Of a stretch of DNA of 20,574 nt, positions 6,690 to 18,113 are shown piece by piece (the stretch's first letter is position 1; every line of letters begins with the position of its first letter). Location of the stretch: positions 1 through 20,574 of the forward strand of contig VCMS01000530.1 of the NCBI GenBank assembly GCA_022539475.1, written 5' to 3'. The notes under the pieces were generated by a model. The model was not told the DNA's origin. It saw only the letters and a list, made by a program, of their open reading frames with translations, and ran no database searches. Made by a program: the position numbers and the translations under genes. The stretch comes from Gracilaria domingensis (lineage: Eukaryota > Rhodophyta > Florideophyceae > Gracilariales > Gracilariaceae).

Positions 6690-9069
6690 TCAATACTGCT
6701 CGACGAAAGGATACTGGGCGTTCACTTGAACACAGTTATGATTCTGCTGTCGGGCCCTTCGATATCCCAATCGTTATCAAGCTTCGCAACGTAGGTATTG
6801 GCAATTTAGTTCTATGCCAGCAGAACCACAATCGCATTTTGTAGGATGGAAAACACAACCAGGATGTCGAAGAACCGCAGCAGCAAGCAGAGTGGAGAGT
6901 TGAACGGAGATCTTGTCGCAGTTGTACACCGGTGCAATCGGTTCGAAGCCCCCGAGCGCCAGTAGCGACTCGAACTCTGATTGAGTTATGAGAGGAAGGA
7001 GGCAGATCCAACAGAGACGAGCGATAGCATGCAGATGCAGATTGAATACGTGAATAAAGCAGTGAATCAGAGCCTTCGTTCAAGAAGCAAGTAGTCGGAA
7101 TCCCAGTTTTCACCGCAGGAACTCTGATGCCTCTACAAGTGATCCGTGGCACTCCATCGCCTCGGAAAGTTCAATTGGCAGGGACGGAGGTAAGCTTGTG
7201 AAAAGACGGAAAATGCGCTACTGGGACACAAACAAACAGAAGAACAAGCGCGCAGCAATTGCAGAAGACGGGGGAAACGTTGATAGAAGAGTGCACAACC
7301 GCGAGGAGGAAGAGAGAAGGCTGAGCGTTCATCTCGCATGTCTGCGTACGCGGTAAATATTTGTATACGTCCATCGAATAAGTATGCGGAAAGGATGTTT
7401 CGGCAGAACAAAGGCACTTCTGTTTTCTTATGAATCACAAGAGCATGCTTCACGCGTGATGTAACATAAAAAGCAAGCTTTGTTTTACTAGAACATGGCT
7501 TCATATGCTTCAATACCGGACGAGCCTCACAAGCGAACAATAATTTGCGTTATGACCACAAATTCCACACAGCGCACGAACTGCAACAGTTTGGACCAAA
7601 ACTGGTATGCCTCACCCCTCTTCTGAACATTCACAACGGACTGTTTTCCATAATGTTTCCAAGCGGTACACGTCTTCCCTCGCAGATCTCCCCTTGTATG
7701 TTGGATCCACTTATATGCCATATGTCTCACATCTCATACCGTTTGAGAATCTGCACAATCTTGACACTCTCCTCGCAATACGTCCGGTCTCAACCGACTC
7801 GGAATGCAGAGTTTCGTTCGTAAGGAATAAAGACCTCCACTCTCGCTTCTGCTGACTGGGAGCAGGTCGAATTTCTGTCCAGCCTCGAGGTACAATGAGT
7901 TGTTGTTTTTGTAACGTTTCTCTCCGTTTCTGTTTTGCAATTCACGGTTCTGGATCTTTCTATATACCCTCTTCCTAATGCTTCTCTGGGATCACCTGTT
8001 TACCTTTGTGCGCAATTGGTTCACTAGCAAGCAGTGTTGTAGCTCTGAAACAGATACTGCAAACTCCCTGACACATTTCATAGTGTGTCTGCTAAGACGT
8101 GTGAACGAATCCGAGATCTGTAGCTCTCCTAATGTAAACTTGAAAACCGTCTTGCACGTCAGACGCATAATTTGCCTAGGAACGAGAACAGCTCCGCTTT
8201 CCAGCCGAAAGATGACACCTGCAAACTGCATTGTGAACTGGATTTGGTTTCCGAGAGAAGATGAGTAAGAGACAAGGCGGCTTTCCTATTCTGTGGTTTC
8301 ATTATTTGATACAATAAGAGCGGAAGAGGAAGAGTGATTCTAGAAGCATGCTGTTCCTCAGCGCAGTCTCACGAGTCGAATCGATGTGGGACAGTCATCT
8401 CCTGCTCTGAGCTACGTTTGGATAAATTGTCTTAGCGCCACGCAGCAAAGAATAGCCCCTACTGGTTTCGCGTCCGGTGATTGATTGCCCACTCAACAAA
8501 GCCAGACGTTTTGAATTTTTACGTACAAGAATATTACTAGAAAATAAGGAACGCTTTTTTTGGCACATGATTGTATTTTTAGACAGCCAAACATGGATGA
8601 TTTGGATTACCGTGCGAGGTACAAAAATCATGAGAGGAGCAGCGCGGATGGAACAGAGCTGTGGAAGATCTGTGTCGTTCACGGTATCCGACGATCACTC
8701 GACGCTGCGCTACAAATAGCGAGACGCTGCCTTACGATCGAAGTCACAAGTCCAAGGTCATTGCCATATACGTGCCCCGCCTCCACAATTCTGATTGGCC
8801 CAAGTCGGCACACCAGTTGTACTCGCGCTGAACAACACTTATTGTCATCGCCAACTCAGCTGCAACCCGCGTCAAGCTGCTGCGCGGCCGCATTACAAAC
8901 CGCATCTCTGGGAGATACCACCTATGTTGTTAGGCCAACGATGCAAGCGTAAGAGATTCGCACTATTTCCCTACCGTTGTTCGCGTATTCATCTCAAATG
9001 ACTACCTGTTGTGCTTGTAAGAGAAGAAATTTTATAATAGAATGAAGAAAATTCTTTATCACTGTTGAG
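6690..9069. other. No recognisable gene
   Basis: Only short open frames without domain signatures lie here. A purine-rich plus-strand stretch runs at about 7190-7330. A minus-strand stretch at 6926-6834 reads in part HPTKCDCGS after YNCDK, faintly like the palm-to-thumb part of a Ty3 RT, but it is isolated. Nothing else in both strands drew my attention. The best plus-strand frame, 8560-8952, is unassigned. Confidence 0.5.
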
Positions 9070-9567
9070 ATGATAGAATCATATAAAGAATCTGCTACAG
9101 AGCGAAAGACCAACTCTCCTTGGCATCACTTGATATTCAGTCGGAAGATATCTGACGCAAACATAAGTCCTAAACAATTTGAAGAACAAATGACTGCCTT
9201 CAACATATGCTTCGCGAAGACTCGCATAACCGCAACAAGTTTGCATCGATTTTTGCACATCGTGACAGCATATGAGCTGTCGCGCCACGTCTACTATTGC
9301 ACCTCAACACAGGCACTTTGCTGGCGTACATCATCGAGAGCCAAAGGTTATACTCTCTCTTCGTGCTGGTTATCGAATGGGAGTTATTCATCTGATCCTC
9401 TGACTATAATTCTTCGCGTGATTTGTCAGCTGATCCAGTGCGGCTCTGTTCTCTTCCCCGTTGTCACCACTTTCTTGCGTAACTACCTCTACATTTGCGT
9501 CTCATCCATTGGCGCTTCTGCCGAGATACCGTCTGAGAAAGTACGGCTCACAGAGGTCTTATCGTGA
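9070..9567 (+). other. Unassigned open frame, 165 codons from ATG
   Basis: An ATG-started frame ending at TGA. The product has no motif I recognise. Its C-terminal half is rich in hydrophobic and Ser/Cys residues but lacks a clear membrane-helix pattern. Frames of this length are expected a few times by chance in 20 kb of moderate GC. No neighbour supports it. It could be an exon of an unidentified gene or chance. Confidence 0.12.
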
Positions 9568-10672
9568 ATATTATCGATCCTCGCATGCAATTGTGGTGGT
9601 TGAACGGGTTTCTAACGGCGACCTGTTCCCCTTAAAATCAGCTCTGTGTCATCGACTGATGGAACTTTCAGCTATGGGAGACACTCTCTGTTTGCTTTAA
9701 CAATGTGTTGAGGACGTCTTGATGCTCTCGTTTCTTGGTACAAGCGCGTGATGAGCGGAAGAACTCTCCGCCATCAGAGTCTCGGGTTCTCTTACGATGT
9801 TTCTTTTCTCCATCAACTCTCTCCCACTCGTATCATCTTCCGGACTACTCCTGCGAGTTCTTTCCTCTTCGAACACCAGACTTTCCTACATCACATGAAC
9901 GTTCTCTACCGAGAGATCGACTCGATCCATCCTCTCCTTATGGGATTTTACACCTCTTCTTCTTGACATGGCTAAAACGTTCTTCTTTGTCGGCCCTAGG
10001 TTCCTTCCGTGATCCTCTTTCCCTACCTCGATGCCGCCTTGCTCGTCTGCGTTGCATGCGCAACAGCATTCTCAGCTCTGGATAATTGACTTTACAGCAC
10101 CAGTCCCCTGTATACGCCGAAGAGCCTGTGCTTTGAGTTCCGTGCGTTACCACCTTTCACGGCTCGTTGAATAGATCAGGGTGCGCGTGCACTCTGATGG
10201 AACGGTAGCTTCTTTTGCCAATCATGCTCGCGAATACGCGACAGGTCTGCAACTTCCGCCCATATAACGGCGCCAAGACATGTAACGGAATACACTTCTC
10301 GGAGTTGAGAGAACTCACGACGACTCATGGGCTTCATCAAGACCGTCGTTTTGAGCCTTGTCGCGAGCTCCATCATTGACCGGATGCTAAAACTGCTGTT
10401 CCTAGCAGTACGGTCTCTCTGGATTCAGCAGAACTTATGTTACACCGCAGGAGACCATATACGGTCGAATATGCGTTCGATGAAGGGTCGCATGGGACTA
10501 AGAACTAATAATTATGTTGAATGGCGCCCAGGTGCGCTGAGCACCGCCGAAGTTTGGATCCTAGGATGACACATATGGACCGTCAGTCCTGATAAGTTTA
10601 AATATCGGATCCCTGCGTTTTGTCTTTGCGCTGGGTCTTCCTCTTCGAAACGATAAACTGCAGCACATTTAA
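9568..10672. other. Pyrimidine-rich (plus strand) non-coding-looking stretch
   Basis: Positions about 9735-10030 are markedly rich in C and T on the plus strand (runs such as TTTCTTTTCTCC and CTCTCTCCC). Polypyrimidine DNA of this kind is common in introns and untranslated regions of several protists, but I found no splice-site pair or flanking exon that would support a gene. No other feature was seen. Confidence 0.4.
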
Positions 10673-11194
10673 TTGGATCATCTCTTCGATTCAGGGTCAC
10701 ATCAGCGTTTAACGGAAGACCGCATTACTCTTCAATCGAATTCCATCCTTCTGTTGTCTTATTGCGGTCCTAAGGTGCCTCACATTCTTAAGGTGGTTCG
10801 ACACGTATCGATACGTCTCAGTAAGCCGTTAGCCTCATCTTACAACTATGGTTTCCCGCTCGGTATATTTTGTCAGCAGCTACATTGTCGTTTATCCTGG
10901 GAAGATGGTGTCGAGGCAGACCGCAATGAAGCACATGATACTCACTCGCAAAATGAGGCATTGGAATGCCAGGAAAGACAATCTTCTAACCACTTCCAAG
11001 ACAAGCTATTCATGATCTCTCACAGTACAGGCATATGGGATGCTCTTGACAACGATTGGGAATCTAAACATTCTATAGCTTGTCAGATCCGAGATAATGT
11101 GCTTCATACAGTCAATGATGTCGGTATCACTAGAGCTTTCTCCAACCACTGGAAAAAGTCGCAACCCAAACCGTTTTCCCACCATCGTAAATAG
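10673..11194 (+). other. Unassigned open frame, 173 codons, TTG at outermost position
   Basis: This stretch is open without ATG at its outer end. The product is Ser/His/Gln-rich with no recognised motif. A decayed element piece, an exon or chance are all possible; chance is likely. Confidence 0.1.
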
Positions 11195-13327
11195 CATATC
11201 GCTTGTTCAACACCGATGCCGACGATGAGATGCACAAACAAAAACACTGAGCCAATGTCTTTGAGCTCAGAGAGTTCCCTTATTCTGGCACACAACCAGC
11301 TCACCCGCAAACAACTCCCATGTGAAACTCATGAGTGGACCCCCAATGCTCTTTATAGTCAAGTGTATCCCAGTTGCAGAGATTTCAAGTTTCAGAGATC
11401 ATCATGCAAAGCACTCCAAGGTACTAGAAACTGGGGATCTAAGGCATGGCTGTTTGCCGACGAAGTTTCATGGAGGATTATATCGAGATACAACAGTTTC
11501 AAGAGAGCCACATCTTCGTTACTTTCATTCGAAGGCGCTAAGAGAGGCAATTGCTGGCGAAACTTCTGGTGTTGAAGTCGAGTGAAGCAGTCCCGTGCTG
11601 TGGAGATTTCATAAAGGCACTTCGCCGGTGAGCAGCGGATCATTTCTTGTAACCAATTGTAGCTACTGTTCTCAGCCGTGATGTGCAAATACGTTGCCAC
11701 ATCTGAATACATTTCAAGATGGTTTAGGTTGCACGACTTTTGGCAAGCCCAATTGAAGGTCAGACTCTTTGACTACTTAGGAAGGGTTTGTTTTTGGTGA
11801 GACGAACTGGAGGCTACAGAGACTTCTTCTCCGAAAGATCTCGACAGGATATTTGTAAGTGACTTAAGGTTGAACCCGGAAAGCGTTCAGAAACGACATT
11901 TTTCTTCATTCTGCAGATGAGTTCAACCTTTTCGCATCCGACGACTACACGGTACTGGCCATTCCGTTGACAGTTCTTTAACCTCAGCCGTCTGAAAGGT
12001 CAAGGATGCAAACGCCTCCTGCCTTGTTGTATCAATTCCAGGTCCGAATGAGGCCAGGATCTGATAACGTCTTTCTTCATCGGCCGTTTCTTGTCAGAGA
12101 CTCAAGACCAGTGATAGGTGTCGGGCGAACAGAGTAAAGACTGTGGAAGCGATGGAATGGTACTGCGCGAACGAGTCATGCTAATTTTCGGTTCTTGCTG
12201 ATTCTAGCCTGCCATGAAGAAGCTCAGAAGCCCATCTGAAGGAGCAAACGGACCTTGTGCCGTGTCGTATCTGCTCCAGTTCGCGGGATGCTACGCCAAA
12301 CACCATATTGTTCACTCCGCACTTCTGTATGACGGAAGGAGCGAATATCTCGTAACAGACAAGAGCGAGGAACCAATGTCCGGCATCTTGAACGAGTAAC
12401 TTGAGGCAGTGAACAATCTTCCCATGCGATCGCAACAGTGAAGTTTCTGTAGTGCGTACGAAGGTTACAGAATGCAAAGAGGCCGCACAATGACCAAGCC
12501 AGGAAACTACAGCGTCACTAAAACAATCATGGAGTTTTCGAGCATCACTATGACACCTTCTTAAGCATACAACTGTACGGCATTCAGCTATCGCAGAGTA
12601 CTGACATAATGCATCTTCTCTTCGAAATGTGGCTCGCGATATATATCTCAATGATGGAAGAAACGAGCTCGCCGCCATCCGGAAACAGGATCATTACCAG
12701 TCAGGGTGCTCAGGCCGTCATGAGAACGATTCGCTGCTTGCAGAGAGTTTCTGGGCTCCCGAGTATGCGAGGAGCCACGCAGGACTCGACAAAAAGGACT
12801 TTGGATAGGCAGCGGAGTGGAAATCTTTGTGACTTCAACCAGCGTGGTCGTTTTGGACGGATGGATAACAGAGAAAACATAGACGGGTGTAACTTATTTG
12901 TGCAACCTGTCCAAAGAGTGTGTCAATGGAGCCTCGACGGAGGGATCTTTGTTTGTGATAGTTGAGCGACTTTCTCGCGAGTTCTATCATCATTTAATCA
13001 TTACTACCAGAACAAGAGAAGCGGGTCCATAGTGCAGATACTCTATCACTTGCTTCTACATCTAAGGTCCAATGTATCCGAGATTGGGCCAGTCTCTTTG
13101 TTGGGTCATGACCCTAGAGAATTATAATTGGCGCAGCTGAAAATCGGTTTACAAATCTAAGTATTTGTTTGCTCAATCTGTGAAGAAAGATCAACTACCA
13201 CGCGGCAGACTCGTTACAGTCTGCAATACGGAACTGTCATCCCCATCTTGCTTTCCAGACGAGGATGATAGACTCCGACCTTTCGAACGCAGAAGGTAAC
13301 CAGAGGTCTCGGCTGATGATGTCATGA
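11195..13327. other. No recognisable gene
   Basis: Open frames here (for example 11216-11575 plus, 12181-12678 minus and 12609-12965 plus) overlap each other on both strands and carry no motif I know. The stretches 11720-12170 and 12970-13320 have no open frame worth listing. Nothing repeated or structured was found beyond short inverted repeats at chance level. Confidence 0.5.
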
Positions 13328-13768
13328 ATGAGTCGATTTTATTTCCTACCGCCTTCTCGCAATTTTCATCAGTTACTGTGGGAACCAGGATTCATTTCCC
13401 ATCTAAATGTCGCGCTGGCCCGGTACTATGCTGTTCTTGGACCGTTTCCACAATTGACAGCCGCAATATTTGCAAGTGAAGGAAACAATATACGGTTTCT
13501 CTTCGTGATAAGGACGAGAAAACAAGGTCTTATGCCGTGGCCTATCATACATGTATCGAGAAACGAACGGAAGTCCTTGCTACTTTTCTGGACGTGTGTC
13601 GTGATGGGAATGACACTGCCGCTAACAGTGTTCTACGGTAGGGGTTGGATTTTTTCAAGCGTACACTACTTAAATGGGAACTACCACAAGCTTGTACTTG
13701 GCGTGACTGGGCAACTCGTCTTTAACAACATGGGAGCAGGACAGGTGTATTGTCGACGCATCTGTTGA
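13328..13768 (+). other. Unassigned open frame, 146 codons from ATG
   Basis: The product contains one hydrophobic stretch (around residues 86-103, LFWTCVVMGMTLPLTVFY) that could form a membrane helix, but no family signature. There are no supporting neighbours. Length is near chance expectation. Confidence 0.12.
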
Positions 13769-16008
13769 CGATGAGACCATTGTTTCCCTTGTCGCACCAT
13801 ATAGAAAGTGTCGCTCGTATTGAGCCATCCTGTTGGAGTCGTCCAGAGTCCGAGTAATCTAGTCTGCGAACCTCCACAAGCAAAAGGACTTACAATCATG
13901 ACGATCTTCGGCATTCTCAGGGGTTTGTTGACGAACGAAGTGGTTTCCAGAAGATTTGTCTCTTCACTCCGAGGCTTGCGAAAATCCTCAGCGAAAGGAA
14001 GGCTGCACGGGAAATCTGAATGTTTGTTAGGTAAAAAGTATGGTTGTGGCAGGGAGTTCGTCGAGATTTGCTGCCTGCTGTCATGTTGACTGGGTACTTT
14101 TGATAGAACGTCGTGTGCCCGTAGATGCTTGACATGATGGGCCGGCTACTAATGGTGTCCGGAAAGATAAGAAAAGTTGTCGAAAGTTTCTGGTAGTTCT
14201 AAGGTCTACTCGAGAAGATAAGAAAGTTTGAGAAGAAGGGAGAGAACCTTTTCACTCCTGAGTTCAGTCGAGAACGTTGGTTGAAACGAAACCTACCGCT
14301 CACAAGCTAACAATTTTCCGTTCACATCGCGATCGAAAAGTCGTTGTGTGCCGACTCGAGCCACGGCCGCTCTCCTCTCTGAAGACTATCTACGGCTCCT
14401 GTTCAACAGTTCTATCTTCACCCTCTAGACCCACTGAGGGCTCCGTACTTAGTATAAGCACGTTTAGTGGCCTGACGGAGCAACGTCTCGCTGCGATGCC
14501 TTTCCCTACGCCTCGAGGGATCATCTTACAGCCAACCGCGGCCACGGGACAACGAACCAGTGTTCTACTGGATTTAATGAACGCGGCCGGTCGTGTCTAG
14601 CATTGACACAGCTGATTGCGTTGCACAGGGGCACCAAGTGTCTCTCCCACGCAGCTCTTCTTTCTCGCAGCATACGCTCGCCACTCTGTCGATCTCACTG
14701 AGGCATCAAACTTTGGGGCAAGTTGTTTGCATTAATGAGAGAAGCATGTTTCGCTACTGTCTGCTGTTATGAGAGGTGATGGATAAATTTGAATACAAGG
14801 AGCTGACGATTGTTAAGCCCACGAAGCGTCTTCAGAAACGTGCGACTGTATCGACTATAAGCGCTTCGTGCATGCTACTGGGCGCGTTCTTGTTTGGCGC
14901 TCACGAGTGCAGAAGAATGAGATGGCTACCGGAAAACCGAACGGTAAAACTATGGACGGGCAATGGCTTGGCAACGGGGACTTGATACGTAAGACTCATC
15001 CTGGATAACCCGTACCGCAAGAGCCGTGATGTCGCGATCCAGCGTCCTTTGCGCCCGCCACCCTTGACCATCCTGCCTTGCTAACTACCCGGACTATTTA
15101 CTGGTTACGCTACATTGCAGTAAATAAACTCTTAGAGAGTTTACCACCCTCATGCAGTTATCGGTGATGTCCCACAGTGTACCGTGTCTCGCAAGTAAGG
15201 TCACAATACCTTTGTTATCCCCACGCTTGATAGAGCTAGCTGAATTGATTTGGCTACAAAGAAGGGCGTGTCATGGCTTTCATTGGTGGTGTAGATCGGC
15301 GTGCCTTGTACTGCGCGACCGCGTTGAGGCAGCACCCACTCGTTGTAGAGTCGCGCATGTTGAACTGTATCTATAGACACGAGGAAGGTGCAGTTCATGA
15401 GACAGGCATGGCCCGTGGTTATGTCTTGTGCTGGTTGAGCATGAAAGCGACGCACTGAAAAGCTGCCTAACGCGAGAAAGATGGTTACGTTCTAGAGAAG
15501 GGGACCCGCAACGCAGAAGCGCTTTCACGGTTTGCACTCTGCAAATCATTCCACGCCTGCACGAATGGAAAGGTCTTGAACTCCCATCGTTGCTCCAGGC
15601 GTATTTTCGTGTCTCAACTGGGGCAAGCATTGGTAGTAATATGGAGGACTTAGAAGAACTCCATCTGGAGGAAACAAGTGTTTCAAACAAAATCATTAGC
15701 CATCGATTGGCAAGCGAACGATATGCTGTACGACAGTGTCCAGGTACGAAAGGAAGAGGCGACAGCAAGCGTACCACACCTGCCGCGTTTCAGGAACAGG
15801 TAGCGGTTACGGGTTACGTGACGTATACTGTTCAATCGTAAGAACTCGCGAGAACTCGTTTGAAAATAGGCTGAGCTTACCGACGATGGAGGGGTTGTCC
15901 TTCGCAACAAGAAGGGCAACGGGGGACTTGCTCCACAGACGGGCCTCGTGTATCCATAAGATTTGGCGTGCGCTGGTAACAGGCTAAGCACAGTCATGGC
16001 GAATGAGG
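13769..16008. other. No recognisable gene
   Basis: Plus-strand frames at 14277-14600 and 15428-15841 are open but unassigned. Two similar purine-rich segments containing AGATAAGAAA occur at about 14165 and 14214. A short tandem AGAACTCG-CG-AGAACTCG lies at 15840-15857. None of this amounts to a defined element. Confidence 0.5.
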
Positions 16009-16587
16009 TTAGTGGATGAATGGAAAGAAGACGAACTTCCCGTTGAAAGAAAATGTAATCAGCATCGCTGAGTGCTCTCCAGTGCTCTTTGCATGTGGCC
16101 TTACAACTCGGCTTGGCGCGGAGGCCCATGCTGGCGAATGGAGTGGGATGGGTAACCATACCCCCCGATCACCTCGCAAATGCTCTGAATAAGACGCTCC
16201 CGAGACGCGAAGTGAAGCGCCACTGGTCGCTGTTCTTTTCGTACACACTTTCAACATGAAAATTTTGTGCTCGACTGGTGGTCCAACATCTACACATCGA
16301 CGATGGAGTTTGCGGTTTTGATTTCTGTACAACACGGGCCACAGTGCGGATGCTCTTTGTAACTTTGCTAAATGTAGCTTAGGATACTTCATCGCTGGAG
16401 CACTGCTGGGGCGTACGGATCCTCCTCTCCTGCTTTCCAGACGCAGCAAGAAGTGCATCACTGCGTTCCAAGCCGGCTGACCACCCCACCAAATGATTTC
16501 TGCTTTAACTTTTGTGTATTGGTTTGGGTGTGCGCACCATGCGCTATTTCGTTCTTTGCTCGCCAGTGAGCTCGTATCGAGACACAT
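16009..16587 (-). other. Unassigned open frame, 192 codons from ATG
   Basis: This is the longest ATG-started frame outside the GC-rich island, with an expected frequency below one per window by chance. The product is basic with scattered Trp and Cys and has no domain, signal peptide or repeat that I recognise. No adjacent exon or element fits it. It could be a hypothetical gene, an exon or a chance frame. Confidence 0.18.
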
Positions 16588-17454
16588 GACTTTCGCCCAC
16601 TCGCTTGGTCACAGCTTTTCCACTATACAATTGCATCATAGGGTTCGTATCTATCGGTTATTCACACTGTGGATACGGTATAACAAACTTTTTGAATTGT
16701 GGCAGACAAAGTGGCTCGATGCGGGTAACCAAAACATCAACTCGCTCACGTCATAGTCACTTCATCGGAAGATACTGCAGTTCAAGATACAATGCTCGTG
16801 GTCTCAACTGATGGAGGAGGTTCAAGCCGGCAGCAGGTCACCAATGACGTTTTCGCATGATTCCAATTGTAATATCGGAAAGCTATTAGGAGAAAGAGGA
16901 TTGGGTGACAACCCGGAACTTGATTCCTGCTCTCCTTGAAAAGAGAAAGATGGCTGAGGTATACGTTCCAGGATCTAGAATAGGGACAGCACGATTTGAA
17001 ACATCATGTAAATGTTACGAAAAAGTAAAGTGACGATCTTTGGAGCTACATCTGTCGTACACCCGCACTTCCTTTATGGATGCTACTCGGTTTAAGAAAT
17101 ATTCATACTTAAGTTTTAAGTCCTTCATGGAACTTGTATGTGAGCATTAGGTCAAATATGTCATATAGGTAGGCATATTTCCCTGTGAAGCTTCCTTGAT
17201 TTTTTTGACATGTGGCGTACCGAGACTGCGTCATGCGACAACTGCGCACAAATCTAGTCCAGTACCACTTTTACGCGTGTGTAACCATGTAGCACTTTCG
17301 TATTAAGTTGCGAAGCATATTCTTGTACGCCACTTGTAAATACCATTAGTACGGCCAATAGTGTGCAATCATGCTGTGAGCTATTAGAATATCTTCTAGG
17401 GACGACCGATTGCTCGCGTGAGTCATCCATTGCCGCGAACTCCACGGACTCTAA
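16588..17454. other. AT-richer stretch without recognisable gene
   Basis: Compared with the retroelement relic that follows, this stretch is AT-richer and has stops in all frames. The contrast in composition suggests that the left boundary of the plus-strand LINE-like relic lies near 17.4 kb. I see no target-site duplication or promoter. Confidence 0.45.
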
Positions 17455-17739
17455 AGCGTACAATCAGCGTGCGAGCGGCACGGACAGACACGGGACGAGA
17501 AGGCAAGTGCGCTGGTCAGGCAGCTGCCGAAACCGGAGGCCCAGCGTAAGTCGGCCTTTGAAGCTCGCCTCCGTTCTATGTATCGTCGCCAGGGAGCGGA
17601 GCGTATTGTTGATCGTTACAACCTTTCACTGAATACTTGTTCCCATCGAAGCCAACGTCGTGTTAGCGCTAAAGCGTACGCCAAAGCGTGGACTTCTCGC
17701 AACTGGGGCGAGGAGCACATCGGATCATGCACAAAGGTG
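17455..17739 (+). pseudogene. Basic linker segment upstream of the LINE-like RT
   Basis: An open stretch of 95 codons with no ATG requirement, ended by TGA at 17740. It reads KASALVRQLPKPEAQRKSAF, then RLRSMYRRQGAERIVDRYN, then AKAYAKAWTSRNWGEEH. The alternation of Arg/Lys with Ala, Leu and Trp in predicted helices resembles the region just before RT in LINE ORF2 proteins, where a basic helical linker ends in a W-containing segment. The amino-acid pattern looks protein-like rather than random. No conserved motif proves it, so position before the RT is the main support. Confidence 0.4.
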
Positions 17740-18113
17740 TGAATGCGGTTTCTCCCAGATGGATATTGAGAATGGAAAGAGAGGCGACATAGTCCGGGGA
17801 AGCGTTGTTGCAGTGGAAATTGGGCAAGTCGTTCTACGCAGCGAGTTGAACGGGAAGCAATTGGACCCAGGTCTTGTGTGTCATAATGTATGTTCATCAG
17901 TCGAAGGCGGGTCAACATTCCTAGCCCTTACCGGGCGGAGGGCCTGGACTTCCACAATACATCCGAGGATCTCGCGGACGGCCGGCTCTGTTGTGAAGAA
18001 GAGAAATGATGGAACTGTTGGCAGCTAGCATTCCCAGCGTCCAAGCGACGAACGGTGAAGCGATATGAGTGAGAATGAAGTGAGCCGACAAGCCGCCACG
18101 GAGCCAAAATTAA

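Noticed and set aside
6900..6965. tRNA gene suggested by CGGTTCGAAGCCCC
   Set aside because: The flanking bases do not form a T-arm stem, and no acceptor, D or anticodon arm can be drawn.
8560..8760. FLYWCH-like zinc finger of a MULE transposase
   Set aside because: A DGTELWKICVVHG stretch gives a faint resemblance, but the cysteine and histidine spacing is wrong and no transposase core follows.
8795..8940. Tc1/mariner transposase end or U1 snRNA-like GGGAGATACCA
   Set aside because: No D-D-E/D spacing, no terminal inverted repeats, and the snRNA similarity covers only about ten bases.
2563..9760. Near-identical 20-mers ACAAGCGCGTGAYGAGCGG at 2564 and 9741 as a dispersed repeat
   Set aside because: One such pair with a mismatch or two is plausible by chance in a window this size, and similarity does not extend on either side.
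11866..11930. 10-bp perfect inverted repeat AAGGTTGAAC / GTTCAACCTT with a 45-base spacer
   Set aside because: One or two such pairs are expected by chance at this spacing in 20 kb, and no element or gene end is associated.
5373..14875. GCATGC/TGCATGC motifs (for example 3710, 5373, 7027, 8346, 9583, 10053, 14869) as coccidian promoter elements
   Set aside because: Seven sites in 20.6 kb is close to the roughly five expected by chance for a 6-base palindrome, and they do not cluster before a gene.
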